Positions 54,521-61,944 of a DNA stretch of 64,000 nucleotides are shown here, in pieces. The notes under the pieces were generated by a model. The model had not been told where the DNA came from. It saw only the letters and a program-made list of their open reading frames with translations, and did not search any database. The position numbers and the translations under genes were made by a program. Position 1 is the stretch's first letter. Each line of letters begins with the position of its first letter. This stretch comes from an uncultured Alphaproteobacteria bacterium (lineage in GTDB: Bacteria; Pseudomonadota; Alphaproteobacteria; RF32; CAG-239), in assembly GCA_944393175.1 (NCBI GenBank), contig CALXZH010000003.1, positions 62,001-126,000 on the forward strand, in the 5' to 3' direction.

Positions 54521-54643
54521 GTTTTTGCTCCTTTATTTGCAATCACTTGAGATAACTATAGCATTAAGAAGATATGGACACAATGTTTGATTGTTTTTTA
54601 CACAATTTTTTAAGATTTTAGAGGTATCTTTTTTGAGAGGAAA

Positions 54644-54988
54644 ATGATTATGAAAATAAATGAAAGAATTGTAAGACATATAAAATTTACCATTATTTCT
54701 TTGCCTGCCTTGGCAACACTTATGCTTTTATATTGGTTTTATGCTACCGATATTCTTTATACTTTTCAAAGCCCAAAAGTTTATATGGAATTTGAAGAAC
54801 CTGAAGCCGGTTTTCTTTATTTCAACATCTTGGTTTATTTGGCATATATGGGCTTATATATTGGTCTGACAACTTTATCAATTTTTTTTGCTTTACGCTT
54901 TTATTTTGAAAGATTTTATCTTGCTTTGGTTTTAACTTTTCTCCCTTGGGGATTGGTTTACATTTTCTTAGCTATTAGATACTCTTAG
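54644..54988 (+). CDS. Small membrane protein, 114 aa, unknown
   Basis: The protein has three hydrophobic stretches (residues about 15-32, 50-80 and 85-112) with few charges. No family is recognised. Two ATG starts six bases apart are possible; the second (54650) has the better spacing to AGAGG. A terminator follows at once. It is divergent from the ABC pair. Confidence 0.65.
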   Translation: MIMKINERIVRHIKFTIISLPALATLMLLYWFYATDILYTFQSPKVYMEFEEPEAGFLYFNILVYLAYMGLYIGLTTLSIFFALRFYFERFYLALVLTFLPWGLVYIFLAIRYS

Positions 54989-54992
54989 TAAA

Positions 54993-55023
54993 AAAGTCTT
55001 GTACTTTTGGGGTACAAGACTTT
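54993..55023. terminator. Terminator between the small membrane protein and the 55031 gene
   Basis: A 12-bp stem AAAGTCTTGTAC / GTACAAGACTTT with a seven-base loop, between convergent genes. Confidence 0.85.
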
Positions 55024-55030
55024 CAAGTTC

Positions 55031-55615
55031 TTAGCGTTTTAAAACTAGTAAATGTCCTTCCTGTGACGTGGCATCAGGATATTCCCAAGTCATACTATTC
55101 ATATTGCAAATAACCACAGAGCCACGGTCTGTTGCGTAAAGGAATTTACCTTCCAGAGGTTTATCTCCTGCGGCAACTCGTAATTCTGAAATTTCTTTCC
55201 ACACCGGAACCAATGTCTTAACTTCAGAAAAATCCAACAATTTTCCACCGAAGCGATCACGATAGAGCACAACCGAAGACGGCTTAACGTTTTGTGTTCG
55301 AGAATGAATGACCAAAGTCGGGGATATTCTGTAACCGATAATGCGTCCGTTTTCCGGTTGACATATGGTTGTTTCAACCAAATTCTCATAAACATAACGG
55401 GGCTTGGTGTAATCATCCACTTTTTCAGGAAGTTTTCCACTCCACTGCGGTTCGCCTGCCGGGCCGACATAAACACCTTCTTTACCGCTAAGTTCATCTT
55501 GAACACGTTGTCTTTCTTTGGAAACGGTAATAAGTAAAAAAACAAACAAAGCGACAAAAAGAACAGCTGCAATAATACCCGTTGTAAAAAAAATGTTTGT
55601 ATCAACGCTATTCAT
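55031..55615 (-). CDS. Hypothetical membrane-anchored protein, 194 aa
   Basis: An N-terminal helix (IFFTTGIIAAVLFVALFVFLL) is followed by a soluble beta-rich domain with no known motif; the end has KFLYATDRGSVVICNM. I placed the start at the ATG at 55615, which puts the helix at the N-terminus; no clear ribosome site is seen, and a start at 55672 is possible. It would be anchored in the inner membrane with a periplasmic or cytoplasmic domain. Confidence 0.7.
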   Translation of the reverse strand: MNSVDTNIFFTTGIIAAVLFVALFVFLLITVSKERQRVQDELSGKEGVYVGPAGEPQWSGKLPEKVDDYTKPRYVYENLVETTICQPENGRIIGYRISPTLVIHSRTQNVKPSSVVLYRDRFGGKLLDFSEVKTLVPVWKEISELRVAAGDKPLEGKFLYATDRGSVVICNMNSMTWEYPDATSQEGHLLVLKR

Positions 55616-55724
55616 AATTATACCGGAATATTTTAAGAGGCTTATTTGACCGGATCCTCTGTTGTGAAACATAATTATAATTAATTAGGTTTCGTTATAA
55701 AGACTTTAGAGAGTTTGTCAATAT

Positions 55725-56222
55725 TTATTCTTTTTGCAGATATTTGGGCGGGATGTAGCCCTCTTTTAGGACTAACAAGTAATGCCTGACGGCGCCAAAG
55801 AGTAAATCGGCTTTACTGTCACATTTTTCCCAAGTAAGCGGTGTTAAATCTACATCTTGTAATTCAACTTTTCTAAATACTTCATTATAACCGCCGGCAG
55901 CAGAACTTTCTTTACACCAAATTGCCGTTACAATTTGGTCTTTAACCAGACGTTCAACATCAAACGAAAACAGCTCACTGTCTTCCACAATTGCTTTTAG
56001 GACGGGATCGTGATTTTGCCAAACAATCTTCTCTGTCAGGCAAGAAATGGAATTACTCCTTCCTCTAAAAGTACTATCTAACCAACGATAAACGTCTTCG
56101 GGATTATCGCTTCCGGCGCGGTGAATATAAGGGCGCAAACTTCGCCCGCTCTTTTTTATTCCAAGCAAGCCGTCGTGCAAGATGGTGTTGCCTTTTTTGG
56201 CATAGTGATACATTTTGAGCAT
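55725..56222 (-). CDS. Hypothetical protein, 165 aa
   Basis: A soluble protein of unknown family. It has MYHYAKKGNTILHDGLLG near the N-terminus, RPYIHRAGSD and SISCLTEKIVW in the middle, and GAVRHYLLVLKEGYIPPKYL at the end. It starts 10 bases after the stop of the HEGTH protein gene, so the two form an operon and may act together. Confidence 0.65.
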   Translation of the reverse strand: MLKMYHYAKKGNTILHDGLLGIKKSGRSLRPYIHRAGSDNPEDVYRWLDSTFRGRSNSISCLTEKIVWQNHDPVLKAIVEDSELFSFDVERLVKDQIVTAIWCKESSAAGGYNEVFRKVELQDVDLTPLTWEKCDSKADLLFGAVRHYLLVLKEGYIPPKYLQKE

Positions 56223-56232
56223 AAATTTATCC

Positions 56233-57279
56233 TTACCTACTGCGGTATTGATTGACTTTTGACATACAATAACCTTTGTTGTGAATATTTTTCACTCTTT
56301 TCATATCGTTATTTTGTGTTCTTTCCAATCCGGTTTTTTCAATAAGCGAATTTTCCATATATTCTTGCAAGCCATAGGCGTGAACCTCAAAGGGCATCAT
56401 CGTATATAAGTCTTTGTAGTTTTTATCTTCTTGATTATTGTGCTGATTTTCATAAATCGTGGCATAATTCGCATTAGAGTTAAAAAGTCTGTCAATCAGA
56501 GGATTGCCAAAACTCTCTCTGTCTTGTCGGTAATGTGTTCCCTCGTGAAAAGGAACTGAGACGGCAAACAGATTATTACTGCTTTGTAACCGGTCTTCAT
56601 TAAAACGAATTATCCCTTTATCATATGACGCACCATTGATATGAATATCCTTCGGATAACCTTCATTAATTAACCTTTCTCGTTCCTCTTCTTCGGTAAA
56701 AAATTCAATTTTAGGCACTGCCCCATAAACATATTCAAAAATTTTTAAGGACTGTTTAATGACATCTTTTTTGTCATCTAAACTCGTATTAGACCAATTT
56801 TGCAATTTTTTAACAATCTCTGGAGAATTGGCTATTAAACCAGCATAGCGGTCAGCTTGCTCTTGCTCTTTTTGCCAAAAGCTTTGCGGAAAGTCTAAAT
56901 TAAACAAGCAGGCACGAATGTTCTCCTCATTTTGACTACAGACTTCTTCTAGCTCAGCCATTGTTTGCGAACGTGGAAATAACAGTTCTAAATATTGAAC
57001 CTTTTCTTCTTGCGGAAGTTTGGCTACTTCTGCTGGTGAAAGAGCATTATATTTTTCAAGCTGTTGTTGTTTGAGTTTTTTTCTCGCCTGATAAAGTGCT
57101 CTGTTTTGCTGACTAATTTCATTTAATTGTTCAAGTGTCACATTGACGAGATTATTTTCACTCAAGATATTGGCAACTTTTTTGTTATCTTTAATTGAGT
57201 ATGGTGTAAATTGAACCGTGCCATCATTAAGCGTCATTTGACAATTTTCAACTAAGGTTTCAAAATCTTCTATTTTCAT
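56233..57279 (-). CDS. Putative zinc metallopeptidase-like protein with HEGTH motif, 348 aa
   Basis: The C-terminal half contains VPFHEGTHYRQDRESF at about residue 245, an H-E-x-x-H pair that fits a zincin, and MPFEVHAYGLQEYM about 55 residues later, whose E could be the third ligand. The N-terminal 190 residues are helical and charged (ARKKLKQQQLEKYNAL). No signal peptide is present. I do not recognise a family. Closest resemblance is to self-contained toxin-like or effector peptidases, which is inference. It is first in a two-gene operon, downstream of the tRNA-Glu and repeat region. Confidence 0.65.
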   Translation of the reverse strand: MKIEDFETLVENCQMTLNDGTVQFTPYSIKDNKKVANILSENNLVNVTLEQLNEISQQNRALYQARKKLKQQQLEKYNALSPAEVAKLPQEEKVQYLELLFPRSQTMAELEEVCSQNEENIRACLFNLDFPQSFWQKEQEQADRYAGLIANSPEIVKKLQNWSNTSLDDKKDVIKQSLKIFEYVYGAVPKIEFFTEEEERERLINEGYPKDIHINGASYDKGIIRFNEDRLQSSNNLFAVSVPFHEGTHYRQDRESFGNPLIDRLFNSNANYATIYENQHNNQEDKNYKDLYTMMPFEVHAYGLQEYMENSLIEKTGLERTQNNDMKRVKNIHNKGYCMSKVNQYRSR

Positions 57280-57363
57280 TGTAATGCTTTCTGTAATTTC
57301 GCAATCACCCTTATTATAAAGTATTTTTCTATTATTGTAAATTAAAGAAAAAAGTGCAGATTT

Positions 57364-57500
57364 GGCGCTTGGTTATTGGTGTCTTGCTTTGTAAGGTTTG
57401 CCCTTAGTGCAAACCTAACTGCGCTTCGGGCACTTGACTTGTAACCCCATTTTCGGAAAGCTCTCGCTTTCCGCCTTGGGTAACAAGTCTACGCATAACA
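57364..57500 (-). ncRNA. Tandem structured RNA unit, copy 1
   Basis: On the minus strand the unit reads GTAGACTTGTTACCCAAGG, then GGAAAGC-GAGA-GCTTTCC (a GNRA-capped 7-bp hairpin), GGGGTTACAAGTC closing the outer stem, then AGGTTTGC-ACTAAGG-GCAAACCT, and ends in a weak stem AGCGCC..TGCACT with a T run near 57349-57364. It repeats 57521-57657 with about 156-base period. The compensated and loop changes between copies suggest that structure matters. It may be a small RNA, a trailer of the tRNA-Glu transcript, or a mobile palindromic element. Confidence 0.5.
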
Positions 57501-57502
57501 AA

Positions 57503-57526
57503 TAAAAAAAGCGCCGTTTTGGCGCT
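57503..57526 (-). terminator. Terminator ending tandem unit copy 2
   Basis: On the minus strand AGCGCC-AAAAC-GGCGCT is followed by seven T. It lies between the two copies. Confidence 0.8.
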
Positions 57527-57657
57527 GGATATTGGTGTCTTGCTTCGTAAGGTTTGCCCTTAGTGCAAACCTAACTTCGCTTCGGGCACTTGACTTGTAA
57601 CCCCAATTTCGGAAAGCTTTCGCATTCCTCCTTGGGGAACAAGTCTACGTATCACCA
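57521..57657 (-). ncRNA. Tandem structured RNA unit, copy 2
   Basis: Minus-strand order: GACTTGTTCCCCAA with TTGGGGTTACAAGTC as outer stem, GGAATGC-GAAA-GCTTTCC (GNRA loop, one mismatch), AGGTTTGC-ACTAAGG-GCAAACCT, then the terminator. A fragment ATCCCGTTGG-TGAT that resembles the tRNA-Glu T arm and acceptor lies just upstream (57650-57664). See copy 1 for alternatives. Confidence 0.5.
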
Positions 57658-57667
57658 ACGGGATTAC

Positions 57668-57684
57668 GCAATGCAGTGCATTGC
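57668..57684. repeat. 17-base palindrome
   Basis: GCAATGCAGTGCATTGC: two 8-base arms around one G. Confidence 0.85.
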
Positions 57685-57712
57685 TTGTTACTTTGGCATC
57701 TAATCTCGCTGT

Positions 57713-57730
57713 GGGAAAAAATTTTTTCCC
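57713..57730. repeat. 18-base perfect palindrome
   Basis: GGGAAAAAATTTTTTCCC, with longer imperfect arms outside (CTTTG..CATCT and AGATG..CAAAG). Confidence 0.85.
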
Positions 57731-57763
57731 TTGCTCGATAAGATGTTACAAAGAGCTTGCAGA

Positions 57764-57791
57764 CACAAGAGCAAAATCATTTGCTCTTGTG
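57764..57791. repeat. Perfect 12-bp inverted repeat
   Basis: CACAAGAGCAAA-ATCA-TTTGCTCTTGTG. It lies 17 bases before the inverted tRNA-Glu duplication. Confidence 0.85.
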
Positions 57792-57806
57792 CTTAGCGCT
57801 CCCTTC

Positions 57807-57899
57807 CGGGTTCAAATTCTATGGGATATTTCCAATACCAAAACACCCTCCTGACGGAGGGTGTTTTGGTATTGGTGATCCCAACGGGATTTGAACCCG
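57807..57899. repeat. Long inverted repeat that mirrors the 3' half of tRNA-Glu
   Basis: The inner arms, 57832-57851 and 57856-57875, are a perfect 20-bp inverted repeat with a TGAC loop. Outward, 57807-57831 on the plus strand still resembles the tRNA's T arm and acceptor (CGGGTTCAAAT, then TGGGAT), so the similarity covers about 45 bases per arm. The tRNA 3' end (57873) lies inside the right arm. The hairpin may also end the tRNA transcript, though no T run follows. Confidence 0.85.
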
Positions 57900-57948
57900 T
57901 GTTGCAGCCTTGAGAGGGCCGCGTCCTAGGCCACTAGACGATGGGACC
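57873..57948 (-). tRNA. tRNA-Glu (anticodon CUC)
   Basis: A 76-base cloverleaf: acceptor GGTCCCA pairs TGGGATC (one G-T), D arm TCTAGTGGCCTAGGA, anticodon stem CGGCC/GGCTG with loop CTCTCAA (anticodon CUC), T arm ACGGGTTCAAATCCCGT, discriminator A and encoded CCA. Confidence 0.96.
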
Positions 57949-57961
57949 TTAAAGTAATCTC

Positions 57962-57990
57962 TTAATATGCTAACTTTAAATAAATTGCAA
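57962..57990 (-). promoter_or_regulatory. Promoter of tRNA-Glu
   Basis: On the minus strand TTGCAA (57990-57985), 17 bases, TATTAA (57967-57962). The same -35 box is seen at tRNA-Pro. Confidence 0.6.
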
Positions 57991-58017
57991 GCACTTTTTT
58001 GATTGTGCAATTTATTT
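57978..58017 (-). terminator. Likely terminator of the 58012 gene, overlapping the tRNA-Glu -35 box
   Basis: AAATAAATTGCA (57978-57989) and TGCAATTTATTT (58006-58017) are a perfect 12-bp inverted repeat; it covers the stop codon. No long T run follows, so strength is uncertain. Confidence 0.45.
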
Positions 58018-58362
58018 TTTAAGAGCGGCCTCTTCCCAAGTCTTTAAGCCGATTTTGCTCCAATCTATGGGTATCTTTTCTACCATTTGCATTTCAGCAT
58101 AGTAGCTTTCTTTGATGTTTTCCAAAATTGTCTCAACCATTATAACACGATGAGCTTTACGTAGTTGTTCCCTAACTTCAGGGTGAATGTAGTCTAATAT
58201 GATTTTTTCTTCAGGAGAACGTATAAATATCGCGTGATCTTGTCCATCATATATTATCCGCGGTTCATCCGGGTGATCCTTCTTTGCTTCTATAAAAAGG
58301 TATAACTGGCCGCCCTCGCCTTCGGCGACTATAAATTTATTGGCTGTAGTATAATTTGACAT
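58012..58362 (-). CDS. Hypothetical protein, 116 aa
   Basis: A small soluble protein with a beta-rich N-terminus (KFIVAEGEGGQLYLFIEAK) and helical end. No family is recognised. Its ATG overlaps the last base of the upstream 97-residue gene, so the two are co-translated. Confidence 0.65.
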   Translation of the reverse strand: MSNYTTANKFIVAEGEGGQLYLFIEAKKDHPDEPRIIYDGQDHAIFIRSPEEKIILDYIHPEVREQLRKAHRVIMVETILENIKESYYAEMQMVEKIPIDWSKIGLKTWEEAALKK

Positions 58363-58655
58363 TATCTGTCTCTTACTCTATCCATCATTCTTTTGATTAT
58401 CGGGCGATTGTCATTTTCATCTTCTTTGCGACCTAAGCCATATAAGGCCGCTGCCGCAACTGCAAAACTAACCGTTGCAACCGCTGCATCAGAATTCATT
58501 GCTACAGGCTCAGTTTTGGAAACCTCTTTATCATATACAAACAGAGGCGCTTTATCTGCCATAAAACTATCTGTTTTGGCCAGACCTACTGCCATACTAC
58601 CGCAAGCGGCTAACAATAATATTTTTCCTTGCGGAATCACTTTTTCATAACTCAT
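58362..58655 (-). CDS. Hypothetical small protein, 97 aa, with two hydrophobic segments
   Basis: The N-terminus (ILLLAACGSMAVGLA) looks like a membrane or lipoprotein-like segment, with a possible lipobox around LAAC. A second hydrophobic stretch (AAVATVSFAVAAAALYGLG) precedes a basic C-terminus. No family is recognised. A promoter lies 31 bases upstream. Confidence 0.65.
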   Translation of the reverse strand: MSYEKVIPQGKILLLAACGSMAVGLAKTDSFMADKAPLFVYDKEVSKTEPVAMNSDAAVATVSFAVAAAALYGLGRKEDENDNRPIIKRMMDRVRDR

Positions 58656-58685
58656 GTGGCATCTCCTGACGTTGATTCTAACTTT

Positions 58686-58714
58686 ATTTTATCATTTTAG
58701 ACAAAATTAGTCAA
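58686..58714 (-). promoter_or_regulatory. Promoter of the 58655/58362 pair
   Basis: On the minus strand TTGACT (58714-58709), 17 bases, TAAAAT (58691-58686). Confidence 0.65.
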
Positions 58715-58790
58715 CAATCGTTCTTAAAAACTTTATTTAATAAACCACATATTTATTAAAAAGCAATTAAATATTTAAACATATACAGAC

Positions 58791-58822
58791 AAAAAAGCAG
58801 AGCCGCCTCGAAAGACGGCTCT
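58791..58822 (-). terminator. Terminator after sodB
   Basis: On the minus strand AGAGCCG..CGGCTCT with a ten-base loop, then GC and six T. Confidence 0.85.
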
Positions 58823-58838
58823 TGATTAAAATTTTGAC

Positions 58839-59411
58839 TTAATATTTGACTAAATGGTCCAGAAATGCGCTGACAAAATCTGCACGGCGGTTTTGATAGT
58901 CAAGGTAATAAGCATGCTCCCAGACATCGCAAGTGATTATCGGTTTGAAGTTGTGAGCTAGCGGGGTATCGGCATTGGCAGTTTTTATGACTTGTAGCTC
59001 TCCCTTTTCATCTTCAACCAACCAAGCCCAGCCTGAACCAAACTGCGTTGTGGCTGCTGTTTTGAATTCTTCCTTAAACTTCTCATAGCTGCCAAATTTT
59101 TTAATGATTTTATCTTTCAATTCGCCTTGAGGTTCATGGCTGCCTTGCGGTGACATACTCTTCCAGAAAAAAGTATGATTCCAGGTTTGCGCCGCATTAT
59201 TGAAAATTCCGGTATATTCCGGCTTGCCATAGGTCTTTTTGATGATTTCTTCCAAAGTCATATTTGCAAACTCAGTTCCTTGAATGAGTTTGTTTAGCGT
59301 ATCAACATAAGTTTGATGATGCTTGCTATAGTGAAATTCTAAAGTTTTGGCTGAAATATAGGGTTCTAAGGCATTCATTGCATAAGGCAATGGGGGTAAC
59401 TGAAAAGTCAT
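58839..59411 (-). CDS. sodB: Iron-type superoxide dismutase
   Basis: The 190-residue protein has H27 in [13 protein letters not shown], the histidine of WNHTFFW, and D and H of [13 protein letters not shown], the four metal ligands. [11 protein letters not shown] and GSGWAWLV fit the Fe form rather than the Mn form. It removes superoxide in the cytoplasm. A clear promoter and terminator make it a single-gene unit. Confidence 0.95.
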   Translation of the reverse strand: MTFQLPPLPYAMNALEPYISAKTLEFHYSKHHQTYVDTLNKLIQGTEFANMTLEEIIKKTYGKPEYTGIFNNAAQTWNHTFFWKSMSPQGSHEPQGELKDKIIKKFGSYEKFKEEFKTAATTQFGSGWAWLVEDEKGELQVIKTANADTPLAHNFKPIITCDVWEHAYYLDYQNRRADFVSAFLDHLVKY

Positions 59412-59442
59412 TTTAGTTTCTCCTTGTTATGTGTTTTTCTTT

Positions 59443-59471
59443 AATATAGGTGCTTTATTTCTCCATAACAA
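59443..59471 (-). promoter_or_regulatory. Promoter of sodB
   Basis: On the minus strand TTGTTA (59471-59466), 17 bases, TATATT (59448-59443), 32 bases before the ATG. Confidence 0.6.
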
Positions 59472-59494
59472 GTGTTTTCTTTATATCTAAACAA

Positions 59495-59526
59495 AAGGAG
59501 CTAACACCACAAAGTGTTAACTCCTT
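59495..59526 (-). terminator. Terminator after the 59532 gene
   Basis: AAGGAG-c-TAACAC..GTGTTA-a-CTCCTT with one internal mismatch, on the minus strand followed by TTGTTT. Confidence 0.75.
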
Positions 59527-59531
59527 ATTGT

Positions 59532-59831
59532 TTAATCAATTTGGACGGCCAACTGATGGTGTTCATCCTCAATTACCGTCAAATTCTCATAGTGTGCGCC
59601 GACAGACATTTCAGAACATTCTATTTTTTTTGCTTTATACGCATGTCCTGAGATAAGTTCATACACATAGTAAAAACCTTCGGCATAAAGAAGAAGACAA
59701 AATCTAATTGTCTTATGACAACCGGTAAAAACCGTTCCTAAACTAGGTTTTTCTTTCAATAATTCTGCTGATTCGGGAAAGGCTCGTTTCATCTTTTGCA
59801 AGCCATCTTCCATTGTGATAACCTTGCTCAT
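59532..59831 (-). CDS. Hypothetical protein, 99 aa
   Basis: A small soluble protein with MEDGLQKMKRAFPESAEL at the start and a beta-rich middle (GFYYVYELISGHAYKAKKI). No family is recognised. It has its own terminator. Confidence 0.6.
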   Translation of the reverse strand: MSKVITMEDGLQKMKRAFPESAELLKEKPSLGTVFTGCHKTIRFCLLLYAEGFYYVYELISGHAYKAKKIECSEMSVGAHYENLTVIEDEHHQLAVQID

Positions 59832-59987
59832 AGTAATTTATTTTGGATTAGACATAGTAATTATTTGATTTGGTCAAGCTATGACAACTTGCCTCTTCTG
59901 TCAATAAAAAATTTTCTAACCTCCTTTGAATTTGAAAATTCAAGATTAAATTGTTTGCGTATTTAGGCTCAAGTAAAAGGAATTTTT

Positions 59988-61250
59988 ATGATGACAACAA
60001 ATTATCTGAGTTATGTTTCTTTATTTTCTTTGACTTTATTAATGTGCACCCATAATGCTTTGGCTTCTTCATCGACCCCTGAAGATGATGATTTGCAAAA
60101 CCAATTTCAATCCTCTAAGGGGGCTAATTCTCGCGTTTCGGCTAATCAAGAATTACGTAATTTATCTTTTTCTAAACTCGGGCAAGATTACACGGATTTT
60201 AAAAACTCCTTAAACAAAAATTACGGTATCGATTATTCTCTTGATATTTCTTACATGGGACAAAGAGGTGCACCTAACGGCAAGAAAAATGCCATGCAGA
60301 CCTATATTTCGCCTTCGATTACCTGGAATATGTTTGATAACGAATATGGGCAGATGAGCTTAAACGCCGCCTACTCCATTGTGCGTTACGGCGGAATTTC
60401 TGCCGCAAAACTTGGGAGCAATATCGGTGCTCAAACCGAAATTAATGATTCCAATACCCCTGATGATACTTTTAATGAACTCTATTTTACTTATCAATTA
60501 GGCGGAGATTGGAATTGGCTCTCCTTCGGACTTGGTCAATTTCCGTTATATAACTTTGATGGCTCCAATTATGACTCAAACCAACAAATTAACTTTATTA
60601 ACTATGCGCTATCTCAAAATGCATCCGCTTCATATTCTACAGCCGGGGTCGGTATGTATGCCCAAATTACACCCAATGATGACTGGTCATTTTCTTTCGG
60701 GGCGCAAGATGCTACGGATATTGACGCAACGAGTGTACAACTTAACAATTTTAGTGATGAACATTATACCTCTTTTGCCTCTCTCTCCTATACTCCTGAA
60801 ATTTCCGGCTTAGGAAACGGACAATATTCTATTTTGCTCTATAATCAGCCGGCTGTAAAACAACAACCGGAAACGACCAACGGTTGGTCATTAAATATGA
60901 GCCAAAATATTAGTGAAAAAATGGCTATTTTCGGTAGAATTAACGGTGTGAGCGGACATACCGAACCGATTAATCAATCCTACGTTTTGGGCGCGGTTTA
61001 TAATGACCCGTTGGATAGAAACCCCTTAGACCAAATAGGTATTGCTTTTGCTTATAATAAAATTGATGAAGAAGCCGTCGGCTCTACACTGGCTCATAAC
61101 AGTGAAAAAATTATTGAAGGCTACTGGGCTTGGGGAATTTCCAAATGGATGACGATTACACCTGATATTCAATTCTATATTGATCCGGCCTTAAATGAAA
61201 AATCCGATTATGCAACGGTTTTCTCGCTCCGTACGACCTTATTTTTCTAA
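59988..61250 (+). CDS. OprB-family carbohydrate-selective porin
   Basis: The 420-residue precursor has a signal peptide ending near ALAS. The mature protein alternates polar and hydrophobic residues as in a beta barrel, with YGIDYSLDISYMGQRG, SITWNMFDNEYGQMSLNAAYS, ELYFTYQLGGDWNWLSFGLGQF and a C-terminal end TVFSLRTTLFF, whose last aromatic residue is usual for outer-membrane proteins. It probably lets sugars diffuse through the outer membrane. A ribosome site AAAGGA precedes the start. Confidence 0.85.
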   Translation: MMTTNYLSYVSLFSLTLLMCTHNALASSSTPEDDDLQNQFQSSKGANSRVSANQELRNLSFSKLGQDYTDFKNSLNKNYGIDYSLDISYMGQRGAPNGKKNAMQTYISPSITWNMFDNEYGQMSLNAAYSIVRYGGISAAKLGSNIGAQTEINDSNTPDDTFNELYFTYQLGGDWNWLSFGLGQFPLYNFDGSNYDSNQQINFINYALSQNASASYSTAGVGMYAQITPNDDWSFSFGAQDATDIDATSVQLNNFSDEHYTSFASLSYTPEISGLGNGQYSILLYNQPAVKQQPETTNGWSLNMSQNISEKMAIFGRINGVSGHTEPINQSYVLGAVYNDPLDRNPLDQIGIAFAYNKIDEEAVGSTLAHNSEKIIEGYWAWGISKWMTITPDIQFYIDPALNEKSDYATVFSLRTTLFF

Positions 61251-61265
61251 CATTTGTATAATTAC

Positions 61266-61293
61266 GAGCCTGTTTTTACAGGCTCTTTTTTTA
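61266..61293 (+). terminator. Terminator after the porin gene
   Basis: GAGCCTGT-TTTT-ACAGGCTC followed by T7. Confidence 0.93.
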
Positions 61294-61369
61294 TATACAG
61301 GGAAGATAAATTTAACTTTACTTTCTTAATTCTTTCGTTGTAAATAATTATAAATTTAAATCTTTATTA

Positions 61370-61924
61370 ATGATTGTGATTGATATGTTCTTTAAATATT
61401 TCACTTGCTTTGTTTTGCTCATTTTGTGCGGGGCTTGCCAAAGTACTCAAAATGAGCCGGTTGCGCCGCAAATTGTTCCGGCAGTTGAAGTTAAACGTCC
61501 GTCAATGCCTAAACATGAATTAGGAATTATCGGTGCCGTGGAACCAATTTACTTTTTGCCGATGAAGACTCCTTTTCAGGCTCGAATTGATACCGGTGCG
61601 GAAAACTCATCCTTAGACGTGCGAGATATGCGCTATTTTGAACGTGACGGCGAAAAATGGGTCGCTTTTGAACTCATTAATCAAGATAGCGGTGAAAAAC
61701 ACCATTTTGAGAAAAAAATAGTTAAACACACAACAATTGCTCGAGTTAATGAAAGCGAAAAACGCGTTGTCGTGATGATGAACGTGAAATTCGGCGGTCA
61801 AATCATTAAAGCAAGATTTTCACTTGCTGACCGAACAAAGTTTGACTACCAAGCTCTGGTCGGACGCAATATTTTAACCGGCAGAGCCATCGTTGATACC
61901 TCTTTGTCTAATACGTTACACTAA
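61370..61924 (+). CDS. Retropepsin-like (RimB/ATP-dependent zinc protease-type) lipoprotein
   Basis: The 184-residue precursor has a lipobox LCGAC. The mature domain has FQARIDTGAENSSLDV, the D-T-G-A of retropepsin-like aspartic proteases (PF05618), and ALVGRNILTGRAIVDTS. It is the first of three linked genes with a 7TM transglutaminase-like protein and an ATP-grasp ligase. The start may also be the ATG at 61385. The lipoprotein sits in the envelope. Confidence 0.85.
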   Translation: MIVIDMFFKYFTCFVLLILCGACQSTQNEPVAPQIVPAVEVKRPSMPKHELGIIGAVEPIYFLPMKTPFQARIDTGAENSSLDVRDMRYFERDGEKWVAFELINQDSGEKHHFEKKIVKHTTIARVNESEKRVVVMMNVKFGGQIIKARFSLADRTKFDYQALVGRNILTGRAIVDTSLSNTLH

Positions 61925-61944
61925 TTTTATCCTGAGATTAAGTT

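Noticed and set aside
57713-57730. Origin or partition site because of the AT palindrome
   Set aside because: No DnaA boxes, dnaA, parAB or skew evidence can be seen; a single palindrome is not enough.
57819-58010. 63-codon minus-strand frame over tRNA-Glu
   Set aside because: It only reads through the tRNA gene and its hairpin; typical tRNA shadow.
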